Source: Cryptomeria japonica
Taxonomy: Eukaryota > Streptophyta > Pinopsida > Cupressales > Cupressaceae
Assembly: GCF_030272615.1 (NCBI RefSeq)
Contig: NC_081412.1
Span: 140,658,747 to 140,722,746 of the forward strand
Direction of reading: 5' to 3'
DNA length: 64,000 nt
Part shown: one piece after another, positions 22,801 through 33,065 of the stretch
Layout: the number at the start of each line of letters is the position of its first letter
Position numbering within the stretch: the stretch's first letter is position 1
The notes under the pieces: model-generated
What the model was told of the DNA's origin: nothing
The model's database searches: none
Seen by the model: the letters and a program-made list of their open reading frames with translations, nothing else
Program-made: the position numbers and the translations under genes

Positions 22801-24411
22801 GAAATGCAGGTGCCTCCAAAGCCAAATACTTTCTTGCCCTTTGGGAATGGAGTCCACTCGTGCCCAGGAAATCAGCTGGCATACACGGAAATGTTCATCT
22901 TAATCCACCATCTTACAACCAAGTACAGGTACACAAAATCTTGCGCTTTTTCACAATCCTTTATGATTTCAAACGAATTTTTCTCGTAGAACGTTAAAGT
23001 TACAAAATCTCAGCAAGATCGCTTGGGAAATGTTCACTCAGACTTCGTGTCAATCCGTCATGTAAAGTGCACCACACTTTTTTGTACATTTACTTATTGC
23101 TTACTAAAGCTGGCAACCCTATTCGCTCTGTACTTCGTGAAGTCTGTACACAATAGGTTAAAAATCTGATAAAGTAGCATTTCATATTTACAAAAAAAAA
23201 TAGAGAAAATGATTTTATTATTTCATTAAAAAATTATTATATTATGTTATCACAGTTTTCTTTTCTATTAATCTTTTTATAAGGATTGAGTTGTTAAATA
23301 GGGTAAAATCCAAATCAAATAAAGGAGGAAAGTTGAGGGATACAAATTCAAATCTAATATCTTTAAAGTTTGTACACAATAATAGATAATGAAATAAAGC
23401 TTATACACAAAAATAAAAAAACTCATAAACTAGCATATTCACATTAAGAAAAATTCATATGAAAAACTTCATTATTCACCAAATTATTTTATTGATCTAT
23501 TATTTGTTTTAAAAAATAGTTATTTATATATTTTTTGCATATACTAGTTAGGTTGATTGGGGTAATTTACAATGGTAGCACTGAATATAGGTGGCAGCCC
23601 TGTAGGAAGTAGTACATCGTGAAAGAAAAACAAAAAACTAACAATAAATAAAACAGACAACATAAATAAAACAGACAACATGGACATGTTTTCAATTACA
23701 AAGACATAATTTCACATTGGATTTGTCTCTTTTATTTCCATGTTAAATGCAAAAAAACATGAGCTGTTAAATAGAGTGAAATCCAAACTACTAAATAAGA
23801 AAGCAATGTTGAGCCAAATCAAAACTAAATAAAGAGGAAAAGTTGAGCGAAATCCAAACCAAAAGAAGGAAAGTTGACAGATAATGATCTTTGAAACTAC
23901 GTTCTCCATTTTGATGCTTATCTTCGCGTTTTGTTTTTCTTTCCGACTTTCTATAAGAATAGCTGAAATTGCATTTTCAACTTTGATGCTTATCCTTGCA
24001 TTTTGTTTTACTAGATGAACTTCCTATAAGCATTGCGACCACTCTAAACATCTATAAACATAAATAATAATAATTATCATTATCCATACACATTTACGAC
24101 CTTTGTTGAAATTGAATTACAGCCAAACTTTTTGTTGAAAACCAGTGGAGAGACCGTATATTTCTACACATGAATGGTCGTACTACTTCAGATTGTAATC
24201 ACATATAAAGTTAGGGCATGAGGAGTGACAATGCATTTTTTGTTTGCCGACTTGTGAGGCAGAGAGAAAAAGAGGGAAGCGTGAATGTTTTTAACTGATA
24301 TGTATGTGGCTTATTTGCAGGTGGCAACTTGTGGGGACCGAGAGTGGGATTGAATATGGTCCCTTCCCTCTTCCAAAACAAGGACTTCCAGTAAGACTTA
24401 TCCCCAGATAA
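19835..24411 (+). CDS. CYP707A: Cytochrome P450 CYP707A, abscisic acid 8'-hydroxylase
   Basis: Nine exons: 19835-20022, 20623-20941, 21019-21168, 21291-21539, 21967-22050, 22376-22454, 22592-22698, 22810-22928 and 24321-24411 (stop TAA). All introns are GT-AG and the joined length is 1386 nt, 461 residues, normal for the family. Residues 1-26 form an ER signal anchor, followed by a hinge LPPGSMGWPYIG (32-43). The I-helix is AAQDTT (275-280), ExxR is ETLR (334-337), FDPSRF is 386-391, and heme motif FGNGVHSCPG is 403-412 with Cys410 as thiolate ligand. Known CYP707A enzymes hydroxylate ABA at C-8', the main step of ABA breakdown. Assignment rests on family-typical segments such as FREAVEDVEY and GWKVLPLFRNIHH. 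Another CYP85-clan member is the less likely alternative. No frameshift or internal stop is seen. Confidence 0.9.
20239..20590. repeat. Tandem repeat in P450 intron 1
   Basis: Two near-identical units of about 106 bp (20239-20344 and 20345-20449, starting GATACCCACCAA) are followed by two shorter copies of the end of the unit (from about 20467 and 20529, core TTATATTATTATGTTCAGTG). The array ends about 30 bp before the exon 2 acceptor. Confidence 0.85.
22441..22546 (+). repeat. 53-bp duplication across the exon 6 splice donor
   Basis: CGTTGAGTACAAAGGTAAGA at 22441 recurs at 22494 as CGTTGAGCACAAAGGTTATA, followed in both by AGAATGATTCCA and AACCCTAG. The first copy holds the last codons of exon 6 and the real donor GTAAGA. 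The second lies in intron 6 and carries a weaker GTTATA. Confidence 0.85.
22929..24320 (+). other. Long intron 8 of the P450 gene
   Basis: 1392 bp, much longer than the other introns, separating the heme-motif exon from the last 30 codons. It contains a 72-bp tandem duplication (23893-24036, core TTTGATGCTTATC) and related A+G-rich stretches (AAATCCAAA...GGAAAGTTGA) at 23307-23337 and 23777-23878. No embedded gene is seen. Confidence 0.75.
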
Positions 24412-25852
24412 GTCAAAACATCGAGCTTCACATTACAATCTATCTCTGGATATTCCATCAGAACATCAAAGTTGTACCTGAAACAATTGCGACATAATAT
24501 CACATATGCTGTGTCGACAGCCATGTGACCAACAACCTAATTTTTCCTGATGGAAATTTTGCTGTACAAGTATTATTATTTTTTCTTCTGTCTCTTTTCT
24601 TTCAAGTAAAATCCAATTTCAATTTCAGTAGAGGGTTATGTGGGAAACTCCCATCCTAGATGCATGCATTGAATTCCCGTCCTCTGAAATACAGCACGTA
24701 GACAGAGAGGTCACAATCATTGACATGCAACAATTCTTGATGATTGACATTCAAGAATTCTTGATGGTTTTTCATGGGGTCATCTAGTTATATTGCTAAT
24801 ATTATTATCTGATATTTCTGAGATTCCGGATTCCTAACAATCTTACACATGTCTCTTCCATCTTCCAAGTTCTATCTTCTCCATTAAAGTAGACGGACAT
24901 TTCTTGTATGCTTCCCTCAAGTTCCCCGAACACCATTGATTTGCAGTTGATTTCATGTTAGCCCACAAAAATAATTAATTGGGGATTGGATTTCAATCCT
25001 ATAGAATATTTAAATCTAACTTAAAAGGATCTTAAAACTTCAAAATCATAACAATATTGATTTTTCTTTTTCATATTACTGAACAAAGTTGACAAGGAAA
25101 TGCATGATAGTTCAAAATCAACAGTTACATGAGGACAGAGAGCAATATAATGAGGACAAATAACAGAACACGAGCTGTTCTTCAATGATTTGGGTGTAGC
25201 TTTCCACACTCAATTACTGAAGTTAACCAGTCATGGAGGTGAATTTGACAAGTGCTAAAAGCAAATTTGTTTGTTTCCTGTACAACACCAATTCCAAAAT
25301 GATTGCACAAGCACAAGAATACAGAACTGTGGCCACATATGAACAATTCTAAATTTTGTGATGGATTTTACTGTTTGCATCTTTTAGTTCAACCACACCT
25401 TTTAATCAAAATTTATACCCAAACTAGGGGTTATCATCAATTGGAATTCAAATAAGGATCATACATTTGTGCTTCTCTATAGCTTTGTAATTTTCCACGT
25501 GTTGTTTATCTTTAAAAACTCAAGGCCACAAGAATTCTTCAGCTTTCCTAGGGGATGAGAAGATTCAAATCGTACAATTTTATTGGATCTCTTGTTTTAC
25601 TTGACAAGTCAGTTTTTACCTATAAAAATTGGATGGTTTCACTTTTTGACGTCATAAAGTGTAAAAGTACTATGGACTTCTAATCATCAAAGTGACTCAT
25701 GCTTTTATAAAATGTATAAAAAATGAATAAACCATTATTTCTTATTTTTTAATTGGACCTCCTTGTTTTACTTGATAAGAGGTACTAGTTTAAACATCAG
25801 TTTTAGCTTATAAAAATTGGATGATTATTTTTTCACTTTTTAATTGGTTAAC
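24412..25852. other. Spacer downstream of the P450, no gene seen
   Basis: A+T-rich. A small direct repeat (ATTGACATGCAACAATTCTTG, then ATTGACATTCAAGAATTCTTG) lies at 24718-24765. The left copy of a duplicated segment begins at about 25595. No clear polyadenylation signal could be assigned to the P450. Confidence 0.5.
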
Positions 25853-26420
25853 TAGGGGAAAGGACCTAGTAGTTGAGCATGTATCAATTGTTGTGAGGGT
25901 TGTTGATACCTTTTGTTCCAAAAATTGAACAAATAAAACCTATTGTTTGAAACAAAAAATATCAATTTTTGTTAGGAAATGTACCAACAGTTGTTAGGAA
26001 ATGTACCAATAGTTGTTAAGAAATGTACTAATATTGTAAAAAGTAACCAATCAGGTGATGTCATATCAGCGGCACAACTATTGGGGTCTCTTTTGCACGC
26101 TTATTGGTCTCACTTTTTTGGGGGGCTGTTTTGGACACCTTGGCAAAAAGCATGGTGATGTGGCATCATATTTGATGATGTGGCCCTAAAACCTTAGTTA
26201 TAAGCAGGGGACTTGCCAAGTAAGCTGTTGTAAAAAAATCGAAGTGATTAGAAATTTCCAAGTAGGATTTTGAGAAGCGCGAAGTTAGGGTGCACAACTA
26301 CTGGGTCCTTTCCCCTATTTGTTCACTTTTTGATGTGGATAAAGTGTAAAGTGTAAAAGTACTATTGACTTCTAATCATCAAACTGACTAATGTTTAAAT
26401 AAAATGTATAAAAAATTACG
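25595..26420. repeat. Direct duplication with a MITE in the second copy
   Basis: Copy 1 (about 25595-25735) and copy 2 (about 25760-25852 plus 26318-26420) share TATAAAAATTGGATG, TTCACTTTTTGA, TAAAGTGTAAAAGTACTAT, GACTTCTAATCATCAAA and AAAATGTATAAAAAA. The second copy is interrupted at 25853 by the MITE. Confidence 0.75.
25855..26315. mobile_element. MITE with 21-bp terminal inverted repeats
   Basis: 461 bp. The left end GGGGAAAGGACCTAGTAGTTG and the reverse complement of the right end differ at one base (T/C). TA flanks both ends (25853-25854 and 26316-26317), consistent with a TA target duplication as in the Tc1/mariner group. There is no transposase frame. Inside, a unit like TTGTTAGGAAATGTACCAA is repeated three times (about 25970-26035). 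The superfamily is uncertain because the terminal sequence is not one I recognise. Confidence 0.8.
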
Positions 26421-28019
26421 ATATTATTCTTTCATATTTTTTAAAGTTAGGTTTTCCTTTTTAAAAGTAAATTTTTATGTCATGTTTTTAGAAACAAGTG
26501 AATTTACATTGTAAAACAGTCATAAAATAAAAAAAAGAAAAATAATTTACTTTACATAAAATCTTAAGATAAAATAATCAAACCATAACAATTTGATCAT
26601 TGTTTTAGGATTAAACACTTGGTGGATGCCAAAATTATATTGAAAAGGAGCTCAAAAAGATAAATATGTAAAATGCAATTTCTTTGAAATTGAATTTAGA
26701 TATATTGTACTATAGTTATGCACTTAAAACTCTAGATGCTAGGTCCTACAATGACCTCTTGTTTTATTCTTTGGAGGATAGTACTTATAAATTGAAGAAA
26801 ATGGCATGCTTTCTAACTTAATGTAACACTTAAACCCATATGTATATATAGAACAATGATTTTAATATTTTTTTTACATGAAGACTCTATATTTATCCTT
26901 GATCCTATTCAATTATTACCTTGAAGTGTGAAGCTCAAGATATAATGGAGGAACAAGTACAATTTCTAAGGGCTACACTAAATTCATACACTTAAGAAGT
27001 GCCACTTGACCAAATTCAACCCATGCATATCCCAAGTGTTACTTGACCAATATTGATTGTATGCATTATATTATCACTTGACTAGCTCTCAATTTTCTAT
27101 GCATATGCCAAGTGTCACTTGACCTTCATGAGATTTTTGCATTATGTCATGTTTTACTTGAGAAATATAGGACTTTAAAACATTGAATCTTGTAACCCCT
27201 TCTTGTGTAACTTATTTTTCCAAGTTAAAATACAATGATTCTATAAAATACCTTCCCTTTGGTTTCAATATTTATTATTATTCTTTTGGAAAATAATGTT
27301 AATTTTCTAGGCCATAAAGGTTTCCTAGTTATACTTAGCATTGGTTGCTTCATTTTACCGAGTTCCATTCTTATTGGAGTTCTTAGTTCACATATAGGTT
27401 TTAGGGACATTTTGTTGGTTGTTCCAACTGATTTCCCAAGAAACTCTTTGAATTGACCATGTTCAATAGTCAAATGGTGGCCAATTGACAAGACACGATC
27501 AAAATATTGTTATCTTATGCTCTTAAGGATTTGTAGGATGTATGGAGTTTCCCTTACCAATACCTATAAATTTTGGCATTCTTTATTTGGATATTGTGAA
27601 ATGTAGATGTGTTCTCAATGAAAATATACCAAGGAAATGTATGATATCTCTTAAATTGGCTTCATTTGAGAACAAGTTATAACCTAATCTACTCTTTAAC
27701 AACATGAAGACTAAATAGATATGATTATTGATAATTATTTTTGAATTACAGATGTAGTTCCCCTTAGTGTTGTCGTTTACAGTCTTGATAAACAAGCTAC
27801 TGGGCTTTCCTTGATCAATGTTGGCAACTCTACTTCTCAAATTATAATTAATTCTATCTTGACCAATAGTAGTGGCAGTAAGGGATAGAATCTCTTCATC
27901 TGAAGGACTCCTAAGATTCATGTACTCTAAAGTCTTTAATAAAAAATCTAATGAACTCCCTTCATCATAAAAAAAAACCATTCGATGAAATGCTTCTTTA
28001 TATTAGCTTTGATACTCTA
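26421..28019. other. Spacer with a short tandem repeat and an unrecognised frame
   Basis: At 26996-27165 about five degenerate units of 39-42 bp share AAGTGTCACTTGACC and TGCATAT. The minus strand is open at 27583-27981 (132 codons, with YNLRSRVANIDQGKPSSLF) and at 27225-27491. I recognise neither, and both may be repeat relics. Confidence 0.4.
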
Positions 28020-28079
28020 TGCTCACAACCTGAGTTAAGTAAACCATCTGAACTTCTTTGTGCTCTTAACCTGAGTTAA

Positions 28080-29786
28080 ATGATTTGCAACATTCATCAA
28101 AGTATCTACCTTAACCGGCTTCACCCTGCCATCTTCGATCATATCTTTGACAAAATGATACTAAACATCAATTTGTTTGGTCGGGGAATGAAATGTCAGG
28201 TTCTTAGCTAGGCAGATTGCACTCTGACTCTCACAATGAACTATTATTGCACCTTGTTTTATTCCAATATCTGAACATCCTATTTTAAGCCAAATAGAAT
28301 CTTTACAAGCATGAGAAGCTACCATGTACTCTGCTTTTGTAGTGGACAAAGCAACCACAACCTATCTCTTACTCATCCAACTAATTGTACCACCAAATAA
28401 AGTAAACATATAAGCATTGGTGGATCTTCTACTATCAATATCACTTGCCCAGTCTGAATCCACATAACCATGAATATCAAGGGAAATCACATCTCCAACC
28501 AAATTACCTTGATAACACAAAGAATACTCCGAGGTACCCTTCAAATATATGAAGACTCTTTTGACTGCATCCTAATGAACTCTACTAGGATTAGACATAT
28601 ATTTGGAAAGAACTCCCACTGCTTGGGTAATGTCTGGTCTAGTACAAATCATAGTATACATCAAACTTCCAGTTGCATTCTGGTAAGGCAGTCTACTCAT
28701 GTCTTCCATCTCTGATGGAGATGTAGGACAATTTGAAATAGATAATTGTGTTCCAACTATGAAGGGAACACATAATGGTCTACAATCTTGGATGTTAAAC
28801 TGAATTCACTTACTTACTCTAGCCTAGCCATAGATTTTTGTTCACTCTATCTCTTCTAATTTCCATCCCAACAATGTGTTTCATTGCACCAAAATCTTTC
28901 ATTTCAAATTTAGTAGCAAGCTAAGACTTTAGTTCTAAAATCGTATCTTTCCCTTTACCAATGAATATCATATCATCAACATATAATACAATGTATAGGA
29001 AATGATCACCAATAAATTTATAATAAACATAGTGATCTGGTTTAGAATGTTCAAATCTCAAGCTCAACACATATGTATCAAATTTTTGGTATCACATTGT
29101 AGGACTTTGTTTGAGGCTATACAAATATTTCTTCAATTTATAGACCAAATTACTTTTACCTTTTACCACATAGTACTCTGGCTATGTCACATAAATATCC
29201 TCCTCCAAATCACCATGAAGGAAGGTAGTTTTCACATCCATTTGGTCAACCTCTAAATCATAAGCAACACAATAGAAAACAAAAATTTAATGGATGTCAT
29301 TTTTGCAATAGGAGAAATTATTTCACCATAATCAACACCCTCAACCTAAGAGTAGCCTTTTGCAACCAACCTTGCTTTATACTTCTCAATGCCTCCATCT
29401 GAACCAATCTTTTTCTTGAACACCCATTTACAACCAACAAGTTTTCATCCTTCAGGCAATGGTGCAAGATCCCATGTGTCATTCTTTCTCAAAGTTGTCA
29501 TTTCTTCTTCCATAGCAATCTTCCAGGATTTTGCATCATTCATACTTAATGCCTCTTCTACATATCTAGGTTCATCCACATTAGTATTCAAAGAAACAAT
29601 ACATCTCCAATCATCAGGTGAATACCTTTTAGGTGGTTGTTTATGCCTTGTAGACCTTTGAACAAGTTGAGTTGGAGGTTCTACCTCCTCTTCTAAAGAT
29701 TCAGAGCTATATGAGCTCTCCTCAACTTCTTGCCTATCAAGTGGTCTCGATTCAACTCTTTTGGGTATAGAAGGGAATTGAATCAC
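28080..29786 (-). pseudogene. RT and RNase H of element C1 (broken)
   Basis: On the minus strand 29786-29445 is the open linker and RT start (KRYSPDDW, MNDAKSWKIAMEEEM, NDTWDLAPLP). RT from about 29460 to 28545 is recognisable only in pieces with many stops and frameshifts. RNase H is at 28544-28080, with YVDSDWASDIDSRRST (28480-28400), ALSTTKAEYM and CESQSAICLAKN. The product ends in degraded sequence near 28020, where the 3' LTR should follow. No activity is possible. Confidence 0.85.
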
Positions 29787-30079
29787 ATCTTCCTTCTTAG
29801 TCTGTTTTGGTTGAAATGTAACAAAAGGAGACTTAATTTCTCTAAAAATAAACTTCTATTATGAATTACCTTTTGTACAACAGGGTTCCAAAGCTTGTAT
29901 CCTTTCACACCATAACTATAACCGATGAAGATACATTTCACAGCCTTGTTCTCCAACTTTGCTTTTTCCTTTGGCACATGTGCATATGCCTCGCAACCCA
30001 AAACTCTAAGATGTCTCAATGAAGGCTTGTGACTGGAGCATCCTTCCTTAAGTGATTTATCAATAAGAGTTGATGTAGG
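29783..30079 (-). pseudogene. Integrase C-terminal part of element C1
   Basis: The minus strand reads LRHLRVLGCEAYAHVPKE and CIFIGYSYGVKGYKLW, the Copia integrase C-terminal region. It joins upstream, across the C2 insertion at 30075-30079, to CYLINRFPT at 35311-35340. It is one piece of the interrupted C1 pol. Confidence 0.85.
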
Positions 30080-30537
30080 TGTGAGATTTTGCCAAGATCA
30101 AGAGCTCAATGAAATGTACAAAATAGAGACATAATATGGGACAAGAATAAACTGTATTCTCATCAATAGAAAATGATCAATAATCAAATTCAATAGTTAC
30201 ATACAATGTAGATGAGCTTTCTTATATAGGCAAGGCTAGGGATATGTGAGCACACAAACATGACATGTGGCTCAATAAGAAACAAGGGTAGGTAGGAAAT
30301 AGGTGTGGGTAGGTAGGAGAAATAATATAATAGTCCACATGAGGTGGATCACCCACTGAATGTGGAGTGTAACAACAAAATCAACACCATAAAAGGTGGA
30401 ATTTCTCCTACACACACTATCCCAATGTGACACAAACACCCAAGTGTCTCATACCCAAACTACTATGAAATGCATTATCCTAAGTAAACTTAAGTAAGTG
30501 TAATAATATCCATGATGAATAATTATTTACACCAACA
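30080..30537 (-). repeat. 3' LTR of element C2
   Basis: 458 bp, TGTGAGATTTTGCC...ACACCAACA on the plus strand. It aligns base for base with 34829-35305 apart from four substitutions and the extra 19 bp there. Confidence 0.95.
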
Positions 30538-30549
30538 CCCCCCCTTAAG
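30538..30549 (-). promoter_or_regulatory. Polypurine tract of element C2
   Basis: The minus strand reads TTAAGGGGGGG directly against the 3' LTR, the usual place for the plus-strand primer. Confidence 0.75.
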
Positions 30550-30759
30550 TGCAATTTAGGGGAATGCACTTAAGTCTACAATGCAACTAAGCAATGCAAG
30601 ATGGGTCTCGGCTACGAGGCCATGTTAGGTACCCATGTACAAATGCAAATGCATGCAAACCAATGAAATGAAATATCTCACAAAGTGGGGAAAGAGAGAA
30701 AAACCCAATGGGAAAAAACCCTCCCCCAAAAGAGAGATGAAAAACATACAAGAGAACTC

Positions 30760-32082
30760 TCATAGAAGAATGTGAGGAACAAAACCCCATGTGAGGAAAA
30801 AGTCCTCCCCATATGAGAGAAGAAGAGAAGCTAGGAAGCCCCCCCTCAATGTGGAATCTGCACCAATGATAGAAGCTCGATGTATGAAGAAACTGCTCCA
30901 TGAACGTCGAACAACATTCCTCCCCTTAAGGAGAAACAAAACCAAAGGTGTATCCATGAAGTCTCCCCAATCATGAAGGGAAGATGTATGAAGAAAACTC
31001 ATGATGAAAGGAATCTCTGAAAACTGCTCAAATGTCTCCATGTCGATGCTGAAAGATACCCCCTCCAAAGGTGGTAAACTGTGCCACACTGCTGAAAAAG
31101 GCACTCCAAGATCTAGTGGAGATGGATGTAGAACATGTCCCAAAGACTCACATGTCTCCTCAAAACATAAAGAGACCTCCTTCAACTGCTGTACATAAGT
31201 ATCCACAATCATGTCAACCTCAAAAGAATGATCATGTAGAGAATGAACAAGAGGGTCAGAGTGTGCCCTAGCAACAATCGAAGAAGGATCACCTTCATCA
31301 AAGAGAAGATGAATGTCATCAATGATGTCTCCCAAATCTGCAATGTAGGATTCCACAAACAAACCTGCAATATTTGTCAAGTAATCATCCCATGAATCTG
31401 AAGCTGGAAGACAATGAATATCTTGCTGCACTAAATCACATGAAGGCAAAACTGTCACACGATCCACATCATCAGGTGCAATAGGTGATGTAATATCAAT
31501 ATGAGGAGATGAAATACAAGGCTCAAGAATGGGGTCACATGTGAGAATCCCCATGTTCAAGTGTCCAAAGTTCTCCTCAAAATCTGAACCATCACAAGAA
31601 GTGTGATCATAATGTGTAGAATCATCAAATGTGAAATCATCATCATCAACAAAATTTGAAAAGGAGTATAACCGAGATGCATGATCAACCACCCCAGTCG
31701 CAATGATAGCTCTAGTCTCCATGTCTCTAATGAAAATTGAGTCAGGTGTGAACTCCACAACTCTCTTAGTTGCACCATGTGTGATTTGATAGATAGAAAG
31801 GAGATTGTTTGTCAAGTGGGGTACACACAACACATCATTGAAGGAGTTATCCCCAATGTCAATAGATCCTTTCCCAATCACATCCATGTATGTATGATTG
31901 CCCATCAAAATTTGTGGCATGGTGCAAGGCTCAAATGTAGAGAACATAGACTGCAAAGATGCCATATGATGAGAAGCCCTTGAATCTAGAAGCCATCTCT
32001 CTGAATCATGATTGATAGTAGCACTTAGAGCTTTTCCTTTTCTTGTTCCAAAAGAGTGAGTCTTTCCACTTGTAGAAGCCAT
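30760..32082 (-). CDS. Protease plus long acidic domain of element C2
   Basis: An uninterrupted 440-residue frame. Residues 30-40 are WLLDSRASHHM, the Copia aspartic protease site with the usual DSG changed to DSR (GGA to AGA). The protease fold continues through GNHTYMDVIGKGS and VLCVPHLTNNLLS (about residues 60-95). From about residue 145 the chain is rich in D, E, H, S and aromatic residues, with no match I recognise. The pre-integrase and integrase domains would normally start here. The C-terminus (about 390-440) is hydrophobic and basic. It lies in the gag frame upstream, separated by one stop (TAA for CAA). It may be a structural or regulatory protein of a non-autonomous element. The function is unknown. 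Confidence 0.75.
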   Translation of the reverse strand: MASTSGKTHSFGTRKGKALSATINHDSERWLLDSRASHHMASLQSMFSTFEPCTMPQILMGNHTYMDVIGKGSIDIGDNSFNDVLCVPHLTNNLLSIYQITHGATKRVVEFTPDSIFIRDMETRAIIATGVVDHASRLYSFSNFVDDDDFTFDDSTHYDHTSCDGSDFEENFGHLNMGILTCDPILEPCISSPHIDITSPIAPDDVDRVTVLPSCDLVQQDIHCLPASDSWDDYLTNIAGLFVESYIADLGDIIDDIHLLFDEGDPSSIVARAHSDPLVHSLHDHSFEVDMIVDTYVQQLKEVSLCFEETCESLGHVLHPSPLDLGVPFSAVWHSLPPLEGVSFSIDMETFEQFSEIPFIMSFLHTSSLHDWGDFMDTPLVLFLLKGRNVVRRSWSSFFIHRASIIGADSTLRGGFLASLLLSYGEDFFLTWGFVPHILL

Positions 32083-32109
32083 GAATGCTTGCCCTTTTCC
32101 TTTTGAATG

Positions 32110-33035
32110 TTAGGAAGTGGAAGTTGATGAATCATCCTTCTTGTAGACTTTAGGCAAATCAATGTTATGCTTTTTGATGATATGTGTAAGCTCATCAATC
32201 TTCTTAGAATGGCAACGATGCTCCTCATGACCAATCTTTTTACAATAAGCACAAGTAGGTCTTTCCCTCTTTGGTGAATTATCTCTCTTAGAAGAGGATG
32301 AATCTCCTTATTGTGGAGAAAATGGTGCTTTTTCTTTAGGCTTTGATTGCCATTTCTTCTTGTTTGAGTTGTCTTTTCCTTGATTTCCTTTGTTTCCTTG
32401 ATTTGCCACTAATGCTTGAGACTTAGAAGCCTTAAGAATGCCCATGCTTATCAACTTAGTTTGTTCCATCATCAACATTTCATTGAAAGCATCAAATGTA
32501 GGCATTGTGTAGCTTGAACCCATTGTCATCCTATGGGTTTGGAAACTAGAAACAAATGCTGTATATTCTTGTGGAAGCTTGCCTATCAAGTTGAATATCA
32601 ATTGAGTATCCTTTTTATCAATACCACAATCTTTGAGTTGTGCCCTCAACTCATTTGCCTTAGTGACATAATCTTGTATAGTATCAAAGTTCTTAGGATC
32701 TAACAGGTGAGATCACTATCAATTTGATATCCCCTAATCTCATCAACTTGACCATACAAGTCTTGAAACTTTTGCCAAGCATCCTTGATTAGAGTACATT
32801 TCTCAATATGAAAAATGAGATCCTTTGATACATACTTTCTTAAGGTACCAATTGCCATGATATTTTTAGTGAGCCAATCCAAGTGACCAATTGGATCAGC
32901 CTTAGGATTAGCTAGAGCAACAATAGTTCCATCAATGTAATGAGTAAGTCCTTTTTCCATAAGTTTACTCCATGCATCAATTTTCCAAGTAGCATAATTA
33001 TGTGGAGTTAAGAGAGGAAACTTAGAAGAACCCAT
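32110..33035 (-). pseudogene. gag of element C2 (one frameshift, two stops)
   Basis: Starting at ATG 33035 the minus strand reads MGSSKFPLLTPHNYATWK, then a Copia gag capsid region (KYVSKDLIFHIEKC, later LIFNLIGKLPQEYTAFVSSF). A frameshift near 32700 and a TAA at about 32310, where CAA is expected, break it. A CCHC knuckle, CAYCKKIGHEEHRC, follows at about 32240-32200 and is intact. A second TAA near 32112 separates it from the protease frame. The gag differs clearly from those of A, D and E, so C2 belongs to another Copia lineage. Confidence 0.85.
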
Positions 33036-33065
33036 AGAAGAAAAAAGGAAGGAACACAAGAGCAC

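Noticed and set aside
19835-24411. A taxane-type or brassinosteroid CYP85-clan enzyme as an alternative identity
   Set aside because: The segments around the I-helix, ExxR and the region after it fit CYP707A far better, and the length and exon layout agree.
32308-32649. C2 as a truncated copy of A or D
   Set aside because: Its gag, LTRs, primer spacing and polypurine tract are different, so it is a separate lineage.
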